The position numbers and the translations under genes are program-made. The notes under the pieces were generated by a model that was not told where the DNA came from, did not search any database, and was given only the letters and a program-made list of their open reading frames with translations. This document shows positions 1 through 12,107 of a stretch of DNA of 64,000 bases, piece after piece. Position 1 is the first letter of the stretch. Every line of letters begins with the position of its first letter. This DNA comes from Artemia franciscana (taxonomy: Eukaryota; Arthropoda; Branchiopoda; Anostraca; Artemiidae), in assembly GCF_032884065.1 (NCBI RefSeq), contig NC_088866.1:32965519-33029518 (forward strand), read 5' to 3'.

Positions 1-645
1 TCTAATTTTGTAAAGCAAACCCATCAAACAGGTTTTTACATAGCAAGTATTTATTGACAGCTAGCTATTACACAAGTAATATAGTCTATAAATAATAGCC
101 TATTTCAATTATTCCACTTTTTTGAACTTCTATAATCCCTGAAGGTCACAGTCAAAATAGTTCAAACTGTTGATAGTGATAAAAGGCTGTAAAATATCAA
201 AATAATAATCCTTTATGAAACTCTGGATAAACAATAGGCCTATACACTGGTTTTGATCTTAAAGGTCAAAGGCAGATGAAAGACTGAGTGTAATCATTAT
301 GCATCAATAATTTTGTAAAATGCTAATTATAGTCAGTTTCAAATTAAGAGAAGTTTAAGGAAATTTAACCCTGAAACTTTTATGACACTATAAAGGATAA
401 TGGTATGCCTAATGGTAGAATATTAGGGCCATATTTGATTCATTTACCATATCAGCATCAACTGCAATGTTTGGGACTCCCTTCCCACCAGTTTGGACAG
501 GATTGACCTGATCAATACATTCTGTATTATCAAGGGTGTTGATAATGTGGACTGGGTTGATTTCTTGAAGAACAGTCATTACTCAGCCACTTTACAAAAC
601 TTTTATAAACCCTATCAAGCTTTTCAAAATTTCAAGAAATATGAC
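1..645. other. No recognised gene
   Basis: AT-rich DNA with no recognisable gene or repeat. An open frame at 493-714 runs across the left boundary of the MITE at 654, so it is not credible as a gene. Confidence 0.5.
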
Positions 646-653
646 ACCCTTTA

Positions 654-1148
654 CAGTGTTGCCAACGCTTCGGAAGAAACAGTACCACACAACGCTCCAA
701 AATTGTACCACTGATTAAAAAATTGTACCATATCTATTTTTTTGCGTGTCGTGCAACGGGCAAGACGAAGTTTTTTTTTGGAAGACCTCCTTTCTCCTGC
801 AGAGACCATTTTGGTGTCACTCCTCCAAATACCTATTTCATCTCCTCACCTATTTTGTGCCTACCCTACCGATGGTTCATCCTATTTACTGCTTCACGCT
901 ATATTATGACCGCAAGAGGCCAAAAACAGGCACTTAAATAAATGTGTAAAGGAAAACTTAAAACTCTAGAAGAGAAAACAAATAAAAACTATAATTGACT
1001 GGGCGTCCTGACGCCCAGTCAAATGTTATTGTACCATATTGTACCACATTTTGTAAAATGTACCAGGAAATTTTTGATTGTACCAGAATGTACCTTTAGA
1101 GGTGAAATGTACCAAAATGGTACAATTGCACCGCTGTTGGCAACACTG
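654..1148. mobile_element. hAT-type MITE, 495 bp
   Basis: The left end reads CAGTGTTGCCAAC and the right end is its exact reverse complement, giving perfect 13-bp TIRs. Each TIR is flanked by an 8-bp near-duplication, ACCCTTTA at 646-653 and ACCCTTTG at 1149-1156. An 8-bp target duplication is typical of hAT elements. The interior is non-coding and rich in GTACCA/TGGTAC motifs near both ends, which could be subterminal transposase-binding repeats (inference). It also holds a perfect 26-nt hairpin at 995-1022. Short open frames at 723-941 and 1023-1205 are incidental. Confidence 0.85.
995..1022. repeat. Perfect hairpin, 13-bp arms, 2-nt loop
   Basis: The arms TTGACTGGGCGTC and GACGCCCAGTCAA are separated only by CT. 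The hairpin is GC-rich against an AT-rich background inside the MITE. It could be a cruciform, or the fused terminus of another element. Confidence 0.85.
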
Positions 1149-1156
1149 ACCCTTTG

Positions 1157-1594
1157 TTGCCGATGGGACGGCATCATGGAGAGGTGTCATGTAAGTAAAA
1201 ATTGATGTCTTTGGGGTATCCTTCCTAACGAAATGGGGTAAACAATTTTGTGAAATGTCTTGTCACCTAAGTTTGCTTTGTTTCACAGTGATAGATTTTT
1301 TATTGAAATATGCACAAAAAAAAGTGAAAATAGTAGGGGAAAATCGAGCCTAACTCAAAAAATTACTATGGGAAAATACAATCGCTAATACTAAATTCAG
1401 GATTTCCTTATCATTTTTCGGAATCTTCATCAGTTTTTGGTCACTAATAGCTTGTCCAGGCTATACGTTTTTTGGACACCTGGGAGAGAAAATAAAAAAT
1501 TGTTATATCTAGTCTTTATCTATTCTATGCCACATTCGAAATTAGTGGGTAGCTTTTAATTTTCCTTTCCTAGCACTTTTTTTGAAAACCAGTG
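1157..1594. other. No recognised gene
   Basis: AT-rich sequence between the MITE and repeat C. I see no open frame, splice pattern or repeat I can name. Confidence 0.4.
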
Positions 1595-4500
1595 CATACT
1601 ACCGTTTTTCTCAATTTCTTTTCATTTTCTGCCCTTCTGATTTATTGGTCTTGAAGAAAAAACTTCAGACAGATATTTGACATTCCCAGCAACTCGTTGC
1701 AATTTCTAAAGAAGTGGGCAGTCTTCATGTATTCAAAAAGATGAGAATGCTAGATAGTTGCCACCTCAGCAATTATGAAAAATGACATCTCCCTATTACT
1801 CATTTTTTTTCTTTTTTTAGCTTTAGACCCTCCATAATTCAACAATAGCTTTTACCAAAGCTGAAAATAGTTTAATTGTTAGTAACATTTTTTTACAATT
1901 TTCTCTGTTCCACGGTAGTACATGATAAGCAAGCTAAAAAACAAGAGCTAAGAGCTCATATGGCACTTGTGACGAAGCGAGAAGAGATAAGAGCCAAGAG
2001 ATCATATGGTATGAGCTCTAAAAAAATTCTATGAATCAAAAGATTGATTTAAAAAGGAAAATGAGAGGCTTAATGCCGGTCAGGATTTAAAATAACAGCT
2101 CTGAGTCACGATGTCTTTCTAAATATCAAAATTCATTAAGATCCGATCACCCACTCGTAAGTTATATATACCTAATTTTTTCTAATTTTTCCTCTCCCTT
2201 TAGCCCCCAAGATGGTCGAATCTGGGAAAACGACTTTATCAAGTCAAAATTGTACAGATCCCTGACACGCCAACCAATTTTAATCGTCCTAGCACGTCCA
2301 GAAGCACCAAACTCGCCAAATCATAGAACCCCTCCCCCCAACTCCCCCAAAGAGAGCGAATCCAGTACGATTCTATCAATCACGTATCAAGGACATTTGT
2401 TTATTCTATCCACCAAGCTTCATCCCGATTCCTCCACTCCAAGTGTTTTTCCAAGATTTCCCCCTCCAATTCCCCCCAATGTGAAAAGATCTGGTTGGGA
2501 TTTGAAATAAGAGCTCTGAGACATGAATTCCTTCTAAAAATAAAATTTCATTAAGATCCAAACATCTATTCGTAAGATAAAAATACCCCAATTTCACGTT
2601 TTCCAATAATTCCGGTTTCCCCCTCAAACTCTTCCCCCCCCCAATGTCACAGGATCTGGTAGGAATTTAAAATTAGAACTTTAAAGCACAAGATCCTTCT
2701 AAATATCAAATCTCATTAATATCTGGTAACCCTTTCGTAAGTTACAAATACCTCAATTTTCAAAATTACCCCCCCCCCCCCAATTTCAACAAAGAGAGCA
2801 GATCCGGTCCGGTTATGTCAGTCACGTATCTTAGACAGGTTTCTATTCTTCCCATCCAGTTTTATCCTGATCTCACCGCTTTAAGAATTCTCTAAGATTT
2901 CCGGTCCCCCCAACTGCCCCCCACCCAAGTACGCTTGATCCGGTTGAGATTTGAAATACGAGATTTGAGTTACGAGGTCCTTCTAAATATGAAGTTTCAT
3001 GAAGATCCGATTATTCCTTCGTAAGTTAAAAATACGTAATTTTTTCTTATTTTTCAGAATTAGCCCCCCCCCCCCAATAGAGCGGATCCGTTCCAATTAT
3101 ATAAATCACGTATGTAAGACTTCTGCTCTTATTTTTCGCACCAAGTTTCATCCCGAATTCTCCAATCTAAGCGTTTTCCATGATTTTAGGTTCCCCACCC
3201 CAAACTTCTACCAAAGTCACCAGATCCGGTCAGGATTTAAAATAAGAGCTTTGAGACACGATATCCTTCTAAATATCAAATTTCATTGAGATCCCATCAC
3301 CCGTTCGTAAGTTAAAAAGTACCACTTTTTTCTAATTTTTCAGAATTACCCCCTCCCCCAACTACCTCAAAGAGAGCGGATCCATTTCGGTTATGTCAAT
3401 CATGTATCTAGAACTTGTGCTTATTTTTCCCACCAAGTTTCATCCCGATCCCTCCACTCTAAGTGTTTTCCAAGTTTTAGGTTTCCCCCTCCCAACTCCC
3501 CCCCCAATGTCACCAGATCCGGTCGGGTTTAAAATAAGAGCTCTGAGACACGATATCCTTCTAAATATCAAATTTCATTGAGATCCGATCACCCGTTCGT
3601 AAATTAAAATACCTCATTTTTTCTAATTCTTCAGAATTACCCCCCCCCCCCCAACTACCCCAAAGAGAGCGGATCCGTTCCGGTTATGTCAATCATGTAT
3701 CTAGGACTTGTGCTTAATATTCCCACCAAGTTTCATCCCGATCCCTCCTCTCTAAGTTTTTTCCAAGTTTTAGGTTTCCCCCTCCAAACCCCTCCCCCCC
3801 CCCAATGTCACCAGATCTGGTCGGGATTTAACATAAGAGCTCTAAGACACCATATCCTTATAAATATCAAATTTCATTAAGATCTGATCAACAGTTCGTA
3901 AGTTAAAAATACTTCATTTTTTCTATTTTTTCCGAATTAACTGGCCCCACCCCCCCCCCCCACCCCCCAGATGGTCAAAATGGGAAAACGACTATTTCTA
4001 GATTATGCTGGTCCCGTCTCCGATGCGCCTGCCAAATTTCATCGTCCTAGCTTACCTGGAAGTGCCTAAAGTAGCAAAACCGGGACCGACAGACCGACAG
4101 ACAGACCGACAGACCGACAGAATTGGCGATTGCTATATGTCACTTGGCTAATACCAAGTGCCATAAAAAGGATTAAGACAGTTTGTATTTTGAATGTGCC
4201 CAAATAATTCTCACCTTCTCTCCTCCCCAAAAGAAAGTAATTAGTGACATCTTTGTCTTCAGTTATAATTACCGAAGTTTTGCAAAAGTTTTATTTCATT
4301 TTATTTTATAATGGATTCTAATTCCCCTCCCCACGTTTTTTCAAAGCATAACCGTACCAATTGTTTTTTTTTTAGTAAAAATAACTAGAGTGCATATCAA
4401 AACCAAATGCTGAAGATGTTTGAAGACATGAGGACTAAGTTTGGAAACATACATCTGATTTCATGTACATTAGCCGTTTTATTAGCCCAGGGAATATTGC

Positions 4501-4668
4501 TTTATATCAAATATCTATTTTTCACAATAATTGATATAGTTTGCACATGGCCCTGAGATAGGATGTTGTCTGGAAAAACGGATGGAAAAAGGAAAAAATA
4601 AAAAAATGGTAAAATACTGTTGATATGAACAGGAATAAGTTATAAGGAGAATTATCATATTAAAGTCA
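1595..4668. repeat. Repeat C, copy 1, split by repeat A
   Basis: The left part (1595-1942) and right part (4169-4668) together match a contiguous segment at 18235-19062. Shared landmarks are CTTCTGATTTATTGGTCTTG on the left and CAGTTTGTATTTTGAA or a near match on the right. The 2.2 kb between them is repeat A, inserted in an A-rich stretch. The family is non-coding and its class is unknown. Confidence 0.7.
1943..4168 (+). repeat. Repeat A, copy 1, with ~295-bp internal tandem units
   Basis: The left end is AAGAGCTAAGAGCTCATATG. The right end is a GACA/GACC-rich tract (about 4083-4120) followed by a hairpin of the form CACTTGG-CTAATA-CCAAGTG. The decamer ATGGCACTTG occurs inverted near both ends, a possible short TIR. 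The body consists of diverged units of about 295 bp, each with a poly-C tract, the phrase TTTCATCCCGATCCCTCC and the phrase CTCTGAGACACGATATCC. Open frames at 3393-3581 and 3686-3880 are the same 62-64 codon stretch in successive units. No transposase is visible. Confidence 0.75.
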
Positions 4669-4872
4669 AAGGAAGCGTTGCAAAGAACCATTCATACAGG
4701 CTGAAAAAGGTTGGCTTAAATGTTCCGTATAGACTTTTGGAAATATATTACTCCCTTTCCTCGACTAGCACATTCTGTGACTATGAAGTGCAATATATTG
4801 GTCACAATAGATGATACCCCTGTAGAAAAGACTGAAAACGAATTTAATTACAAATGTCTTCTTTTATATTTA
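4669..4872. other. Short interval, nothing recognised
   Basis: AT-rich junction between repeat C and repeat B with no supported feature. Confidence 0.4.
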
Positions 4873-6524
4873 TTAAATTAAAAAAAACTAATTTTTTTAG
4901 CTGAAAGTAAGGAGCGACATTAAAACTTAAAACGAACAGAAATTACTCCGTATATGAAATGGGTTGTCCCTTCCGCAATCCCTCGCTCTTTATGCTAAAG
5001 CTTTTAATTGTTTTAAAAAGTAGAATTGTGGCAAAAAGTCAAACTTACTTTCAGCTAAAAAAATTAGTTTTTTTTATTTAATTTCTGAACGTTTTTGAAT
5101 TAATGCATGTTTGGTTTTGGCTCTCCGCACATAAATTATTAAAATGAAATTTCCATATTAATTCCTTTTTTGGCTAAATGGCTTTCTCTTAGTTTTGATC
5201 AGACGATTTTGAGAAATAAGGGGTGAGGAAGGAGGCCTAGTTGCTCTGTAATTTTTCGGTTACTTAAAAAGGCAACTAGAACTTTTAATTTTAACGAACG
5301 TTTTTATTAGTAAAAAATATACGTAACTTAAGAATTAACTTACGTAACAAACTTTCATAACCTTATATTTTTATTATGTATACGAGGGGGTTTGTACCCT
5401 CGTTAATACCTCGCTCTTTACACTAAATCGTAAGTTTTGTCCCAATTCTTTAAGAATGAACCCTGAATCAGAAAGGCCGTAGAATAAATAGTTGAAATTA
5501 CTAAAAATACTTTAGCATAAAGAGCAAGGTATTTATCTCCTCCTAAATACCTCGCTCTTTATACTAAAGTATTTTTAGAACCCCTCATATGCGTAATAAT
5601 CTCTGTTCGTTTTAAGTTTCAATGCTACTTCTTCCTTTCATTTGAAAAAACGTTTTCATGTTTATTTTTCATTGTTTTCTTATAGTAAAGCTAGAGAATC
5701 CTGCGCCCTTTTCATTGAATTTTTCTTCCCCCATGACAGATTCCTCCAAGGAAAGATCCTCCAACATAGCCCCCTCCCCTCAGCCCCACCCCCAAACAAA
5801 ATAAAATCCCCCTGAAAACGTCTGTACACTTCCCAATAACCATTACTATATGTAAACACTGGTCAAAGTTTGTAACTTGCAGCCCCTCCCCCAGGGATTG
5901 TGGGGGAGTAAGTCATCCCCAAAGACATAGTTATTATGGTTTTCGACTATGTTGAACAAAATGGCTATCTCACAATTTTGATCCGCTGACTTTGGGAAAA
6001 AATGAGCGTGGGAGGGGGCCTAGATGCCCTCCAATTTTTTTTGTCACTTAAAAAGGGCACTAGAACTTTTCATTTCCGTTAGAATGAGCCCTCTTGCGAC
6101 ATTCTAGGACCACTTGGTCGATACGATGACCCCTGGGGAAAAAAAAACAACAAAAAAACAAACAAATAAACACGCACCCGTGATTTGTCTTCCGGCAAAA
6201 ATACAAAATTCCACATTTTTGTAGATAGGAGCTTGAAACTTCTACAGTAGGGTTCTCTGATACGCTGAATCTGATGGTCATTTTTGTTAAGATCCTACGA
6301 CTTTTAGGGGGTGTTTCTTCCTATTTTCCTAAATAAGGCAAATTTTCTCAGGCTCGTAACTTTTGATGGGTAAGACTAAACTTGATGAAACTTATATATT
6401 TAAAATCAGCATTAAAATGCAATTCTTTTGATGTAGCTATTGACATCAAAATTCAATTTTTTAGAGTTTTGGTTACTATTGAGCTGGGTCGCTCCTTACT
6501 ACAGATCGTTACCACGAACTGTTT
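4873..6524. repeat. Repeat B, copy 1 (fold-back element)
   Basis: One end carries the AAAGTAAGGAGCGACATTAA phrase with a partial inverted repeat (about 4890-5070). The other end reads GGGTCGCTCCTTACTACAG and then an imperfect palindrome of the type CAGTTCGTGGTAACGAACTG. Internal phrases shared with other copies include CTCGCTCTTTACGCTAAAG and AAATTTTCTCAGGCTCGTAA. The open frame at 6060-6281 (minus) reappears in diverged form in other copies. The frame at 6382-6573 also recurs, but no transposase motif is seen, so these frames probably reflect repeat identity and not genes. Confidence 0.75.
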
Positions 6525-6780
6525 GACAACATTCAAAAATAAAAAAAAAAATACAGAGAAACAAAAATCTTAAGTTGCTGATTTTTCTGCAACTGACATT
6601 ACAAAATATCAAATGTTCAGTTTATTTTTTCGTTCTTTCTTTCGTTTTTTATTTTTTCGTGTTTAAAAAAAAACACACACCATTTTCAAGGTTTTAGTGC
6701 AGTCTTAAAATTTTTTGCCCATGACGCTATCTCTTTTTAAATTTGGAATGATTCATTAGCATAAATTGTAATATTTAATA
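6525..6780. other. AT-rich interval with a small shared repeat
   Basis: There is no gene. The end of this interval (about 6730-6830, running into the next B copy) resembles 19085-19180, sharing GGTGGTTCCCC and TAAAGTCTA phrases. This suggests another short repeat of unknown class. Confidence 0.4.
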
Positions 6781-7013
6781 TATAGGGGTGGTTCCCCTAT
6801 ATTGCATAAAGTCTAGAGGAGGGGCTGCTCCCTCCTCAACGCCCCGCTCTTTTTGCTAAGGTTTTTTACTATTTTAAAAATTAGAGCGGAGAGAAAGAGT
6901 CAAACTTTAGCGTAAAGAGTGGGGCGTTGAAAAGGGAACAGCCCCTTTCATATAAGGAGTAATTTCTGTTCGTTTTAAGTCTTAATGTCGCTCCTTACTT
7001 TCAGTTAAAAAAC

Positions 7014-10000
7014 AAGAGCTAAGAGCTCATATGGCACTTGTGACGAGGCGAGAAGAGCTAAGAGCCAAGAGATCATATGGTATGAGCTCTAACAAAATTC
7101 TATGAATCAATAGATTGATTTAAAAAGGAAAATAAGAGGCTTAATGCCGGTCAGGATTTAAAATAAGAGCTCTGAGTCACGATGTCCTTCTAAATATCAA
7201 AATTCATTAAGATCCGATCACCCACTCGTAAGTTATAAATACCAAATTTTTTCTAATTTTTCCTCTCCCTTTAGCCCCCCAGATGGTCAAATCTGGGAAA
7301 ATGACTTTATCGAGTCAAATTGTGCAGCTCCCTGACACGCCTATCAATTTTAATCGTCCTAGCACGTCCAGAAGCACCAAACTCGCCAAATCACTGAACC
7401 CCTCCGCCCAACTCCCCCAAAGAGAGCGAATCCAGTAAGATTCTGTCAATCACGTATCAAGGACATTTGTTTATTCTATCCACCAAGCTTCATCCCGATT
7501 CCTACACTCCAAGTGTTTTTCCAAGATTTCCCCCTCCAACTCCCCCCAATGTCAAACGATCTGGTTGGGATTTGAAATGAGAGCCCTGAGACATGAATTC
7601 TTTCTAAAAATTAAATTTCATTAAGATCCGATCATCTATTCTTAAGATAAAAATACCCCAAATTTCACGTTTTCAAAGAATTCTGGGTTTCCCCCTCCAA
7701 CTCCCCCCAACGTCACAGGATCCGGTCGGAATTTAAATAAGAATTTTAAAGCACAAGATCCTTCTAAATATCAAATTTCATTAAGATCTGGTCACCCTTT
7801 CGTAAGTTACAAATACCTCAATTTTCAAAATTACCCCCCGCCTTCCAATTCCACCAAAGAGAGCAGATCCGGTCCGGTTATGTCAGTCACGTATCTTAGA
7901 CAGGTTTTTGTTCTTTCCCATCCAGTTTCATCCTGATCTCACCCGTGATTTGTCTTCTGGCAAAAAATACAAAATTCCACATTTTTGTATATAGGAGCTT
8001 GAAACTTCTACAGTAGGGTTCTCTGATACGCTGAATCTGATGGTCATTTTTGTTAAGATCCTACGACTTTTAGGGGGTGTTTCTTCCTATTTTCCTAAAT
8101 AAGGCAAATTTTCTCAGGCTCGTAACTTTTAATGGGTAAGACTAAACTTGATGAAAGTTTCTTCAAGGACGACATGAATTCTTTCTAAAAATTAAATTTC
8201 ATTAAGATCCGATCATCTATTCTTAAGATAAAAATACCCCAAATTTCACGTTTTCAAAAAGAATTCTGGTTTCCCCCTCCAACTCCCCCCAACGTCACAG
8301 GATCTGGTCGGAATTTAAATAAGAATTTTAAAGCACAAGATCCTTCTAAATATCAAATTTCATTAAGATCTGGTCACCCTTTCGTAAGTTACAAATACCT
8401 CAATTTTCAAAATTACCCCCCGCCTTTCAATTCCACCAAAGAGAGCAGATCCGGTCCGGTTACGTCAGTCACGTATCTTAAACAGGTTTTTATTCTTTCC
8501 CATCCAGTTTCATCCTGATCTCACCGCTTTAAGTATTTTCTAAGATTTCCGGTCCTCCCCCCAACTGCCCCCTCCCCCCCCCCAATTACGCTTGATCCGG
8601 TTGAGATTTAAAATAAGAGATCTGAGTTACGAGGTCCTTCTAAATATGAAGTTTCATGAAGATCCGATCACTCCTTCGTAAGTTAAAAATACGTAATTTT
8701 TTCTTATTTTTCAGAATTAGCCCCCCCCCCTAATAGATCAGATCCGTTCCAATTATGTTAATCACGTATGTAAGACTTCTGCTTATTTTCCCCACCTAAT
8801 TTCATCCCGATCCCTCCAATATAAGTGTTTTCCATGATTTTAGGTCTCCCACCCCAAACTTCTCCCAACGTCACCAGATCCAGTCAGGATTTAAAATAAG
8901 AGCCTTGAGACACGATATCCTTCTAAATATCAAATTTCATTGAGATCCGATAACCCGTTCGTAAGTTAAAAATACCTCATTTTTTCTAATTTTTCAGAAT
9001 CAACCCCTCCCCCAACTACCCCAAAGAGAGTGGACCCGTTCCAGTTATGCCAATCATGTATCTAGGACTCGTGATTATTTTTTCCACCAAGTTACATCCC
9101 GATCCCTCCACTCTAAGCGTTTTTCAAGTTTTAGGTTTCCCCCTCCCAACTCCCCTCCCCCCAATGTCACCAGATCTTGTCAGGTTTGAAATAAGAGCTC
9201 TGAGCCACGATATCCTTCGAAATATCAAATTTCATTGAGATCCGATCACCTGTTCGTAAGTTAAAAATACCTCATTTTTTCTAATTTTTCAGAAATACCC
9301 CCCCTCCCAACTATCCCAAAGAGAGCGGATCCATTCCGTTTATGTCAATCATGTATCTAGCACATGTGTTTATTTTTCCCACCAAGTTTCATCCCGATCC
9401 CTCCACTCTAAGTGCTTTCCAAGTTTTAGGTTTCCCCCTTCCAACTCCCCCCAATGTCACCAGATCCAGTCAGGATTTAAAATAAGAGCTCTAAGACATG
9501 ATATCCTTCTAAACATCAAATTTCATTGAGATCCGATCATCCGTTCGTAAGTTAAAAATACCTAATTTTTTCTAATTCTTCAGAATTACCCCCCCCCCCA
9601 ACTACCCCAAAGAGAGCGGATCCGTTCCGATTATGTCAATCATGTATCTGGGACTTGTGCATATTTTTTCCATCAAGTTTCATCCCGATCCCTCCACTCT
9701 AAGTGTTTTCCAAGATTTTAGGATTCCCCCCTCCAACTCCCCCCAATGTCATCAAATCCTGTCGGGATTTAAAATAAGAGCTCTGAGACACAATATCATT
9801 CGAAACATCAAATTTCATTAAGATCCCATCACCCATTCATAAGTTAAAAATACTTCATTTTTTTTCATTTTTTTCCGAATTAACCGGCCCCCACTTCCCC
9901 CCAGATGGTCAAATTGGGAAAACGACTATTTCTAATTTAAGCTGGTCCCGTCCCTGATACGCCTGCCAAATTTAATCGTCCTAGCTTACCTGGAACTGCC

Positions 10001-10090
10001 TAAAGTAGCAAAACCGGGACCGACAGACAGACAGACAGACAGAATTGGTGATTGCTATATGTCACTTGGTTAATACCAACTGCCATAAAA
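7014..10090 (+). repeat. Repeat A, copy 2, with internal rearrangement
   Basis: Same left and right ends as copy 1, inserted in the A-rich end of a B element. It contains more ~295-bp units than copy 1. Open frames at 9047-9238 and 9633-9821 correspond to the recurring ~62-codon unit frame. The segment from about 7593 to 7935 recurs at about 8168-8515, and between the two lies a piece of repeat B (about 7938-8155). The GACA-rich tract is at about 10018-10042. Confidence 0.75.
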
Positions 10091-10693
10091 ACTTGTTTTT
10101 TTTTATTTAATTTACTTATAGTAATGATTATTGGGACGTATACAGACGTTTTCAGGGGCACTTTTTCACATTAAAAGTGGATTTCGGGGAGGGGTTTACA
10201 TGGAAGGATCTTTCCACGGAGGAATTTATCATGAGGGAAGAAAATTTCCATGAAGAGGTCGCAGGATTTTCTAGCATTATTAAAAAATAACAATTCAAAA
10301 AAAAAAGTTTTTTCAGGTGGAAGTAAGGAGCAGCATTAGAACCTTAAAAGACGAGGGGATGACCCCCTCCTATCTATCTATATATATATAAAAATAGGTT
10401 GTATGTGTGTTATGTCTGTCGAGTGACGTCATGTTTGTGTGTCGACTGACGTCATGTTTGTCGACTGACGAAATTATAGACCGGGACATCGGGACACAAA
10501 TGACGACCAGGACACCGGGACATCTTCTATCTATCTATATATATAAAAACTAGCTGTTGGGGTGGCGCTTCACGCCACCCCAACACCTAGTTGGTGGGAG
10601 CGCTTCCCGCCCTCCCCCCAAGTCCCTCCACGCGCGTAAGTCGTTACTTGCCATTGTGGTTGTGTCCCTGTGTCCCACCTGTGAATATAGAAA

Positions 10694-10805
<112 letters not shown>

Positions 10806-11576
10806 TTTAACTACATAAAACTTGCGAATATACAACATTCTTCGATGTCCCATTGTCTGTGCATATGAATAGATTGTCAGGTTTACCGACTCTTGAACAT
10901 GCAACATAAAATTGTCCATGGGAAAAACAATCCGTATTCAGATCTATACCTGATTATTCTAATGATTGCCCTTTAGCTTTGTTGATGGTGATTGCTTATC
11001 GAACATTCCCTGTGTGCCCATCGTCATTTACATATCCCCCTGTTCCCCAGGCATCCCCCTTGTAGTTGTGTCCCTGTGTCCCGGTCGTCATTTATATTCC
11101 CAGTATCCCGGTCGTCATTTGTGTCCCAGTGTCCCAGTCTGTAATTTCTCTTTGACCGTCCCAGTCGTCATTTATATTCCCTGTGTCCCGGTCGTTATTT
11201 GTGTCCCAGTGTCCCAGTCTGTAATTTCCCTTTGAGTATCCCGGTCGTCATTTATATTCCCTGTGTCCCGGTTTTTAGTTTTCTTTTTCTCCTTTATTTT
11301 TTCGTTTTTTCCTTTTTAGTTTTTTTGCTTTTTCTGTTTTTAGTTTTTCTAGTTTTTTTTATTAGTTTTTGTGATTTTTTTCTTTTTAGTTTTTTTTTGT
11401 AGTTTTTACCTTTTTTTTAGTTTTTTTTTAGTTTTTTTCTTTTTTAGTTTTTAGTTTTTTACCTTTTTTAGTTGTTTTTTTTAGTTTTTTAGCTTTTTTA
11501 GTTTTTTTAGTATTTTCTTTTTAGTTTTTTTGTAGTTTTTACCTTTTTTAGTTTTTTTTTCTTCTTTTGTATTAAT

Positions 11577-11656
11577 GCTAAAGCCAAGGTTCGAACATGG
11601 AACCTCTCGGACCTGGAAACTGGAACATAACGCTTTACCAACTCAGCTACTTCGGC
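11577..11656 (-). pseudogene. tRNA-like sequence inside a Helitron
   Basis: Read on the minus strand it begins GCCGAAG and ends CTTTAGC, which pair in 6 of 7 positions as an acceptor stem. It has an A-box-like TAGCTGAGTTGGTAAAGCG with a GCT/AGC D stem. A T arm CCATG-TTCGAAC-CTTGG (one mismatch) contains a B-box-like core. The 80-nt length and poor anticodon stem argue against a working tRNA. It may be a tRNA pseudogene or a tRNA-derived SINE head captured by the Helitron. Confidence 0.6.
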
Positions 11657-11704
11657 TTGAATACATTCGTTTTTGAATTGGTATATGATTAAATAATTCA
11701 GACG

Positions 11705-11932
11705 TCATATAGTGACGTCACTCGACAGACAGACAGACAACTTATTTTTATGCTTTCTGTTCTTACTTTCTCTATCAGCCGCAAGCCTGTTTTCTTGCTG
11801 TTCTTGTGATTCCTCGGCAAGCTTTCTTTTGTTACTTTCTCTATCAGCTGCAAGTTTTTTGGCATAAACTCTTTGAGCAGCTTCCTTGGCTGTTGCCATT
11901 GTAGGTTCTTCAGTCATTTTACAATTAAACAT
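11705..11932 (-). pseudogene. RepHel N-terminal fragment
   Basis: 75 codons matching the start of the RepHel frame at 16014-16961: an 'MFNCKMT' start followed by Lys/Arg/Glu-rich repeats with 'RVYAKKLAADRES' and 'EESQEQQENRLAADRES'. It lies just inside the 5' end of the non-autonomous Helitron, so it is the left remnant of an internal deletion. Confidence 0.75.
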
Positions 11933-12107
11933 TTTTTCCGTCCACGATCTTCTTACAATTAAAAATTTGTCTTTGAACGATTTTCTTAAATACCTTTAAT
12001 GACGTCATCGTCATAACAAACATGACGACAACTAACTTCATGACGACATGATGACATGACGTCACTCGACAGACATAGCAGACAGACAACTTATTTTTGT
12101 ATATATA

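Noticed and set aside
493-714. 73-codon frame as a gene
   Set aside because: It crosses the TIR of the MITE and shows no domain or splice support.
6382-6573. Recurring B frame (also 53631-53819, 58085-58321, 61717-61905, minus) as a transposase
   Set aside because: Only about 60 codons, no catalytic motif, and similarity is explained by repeat identity.
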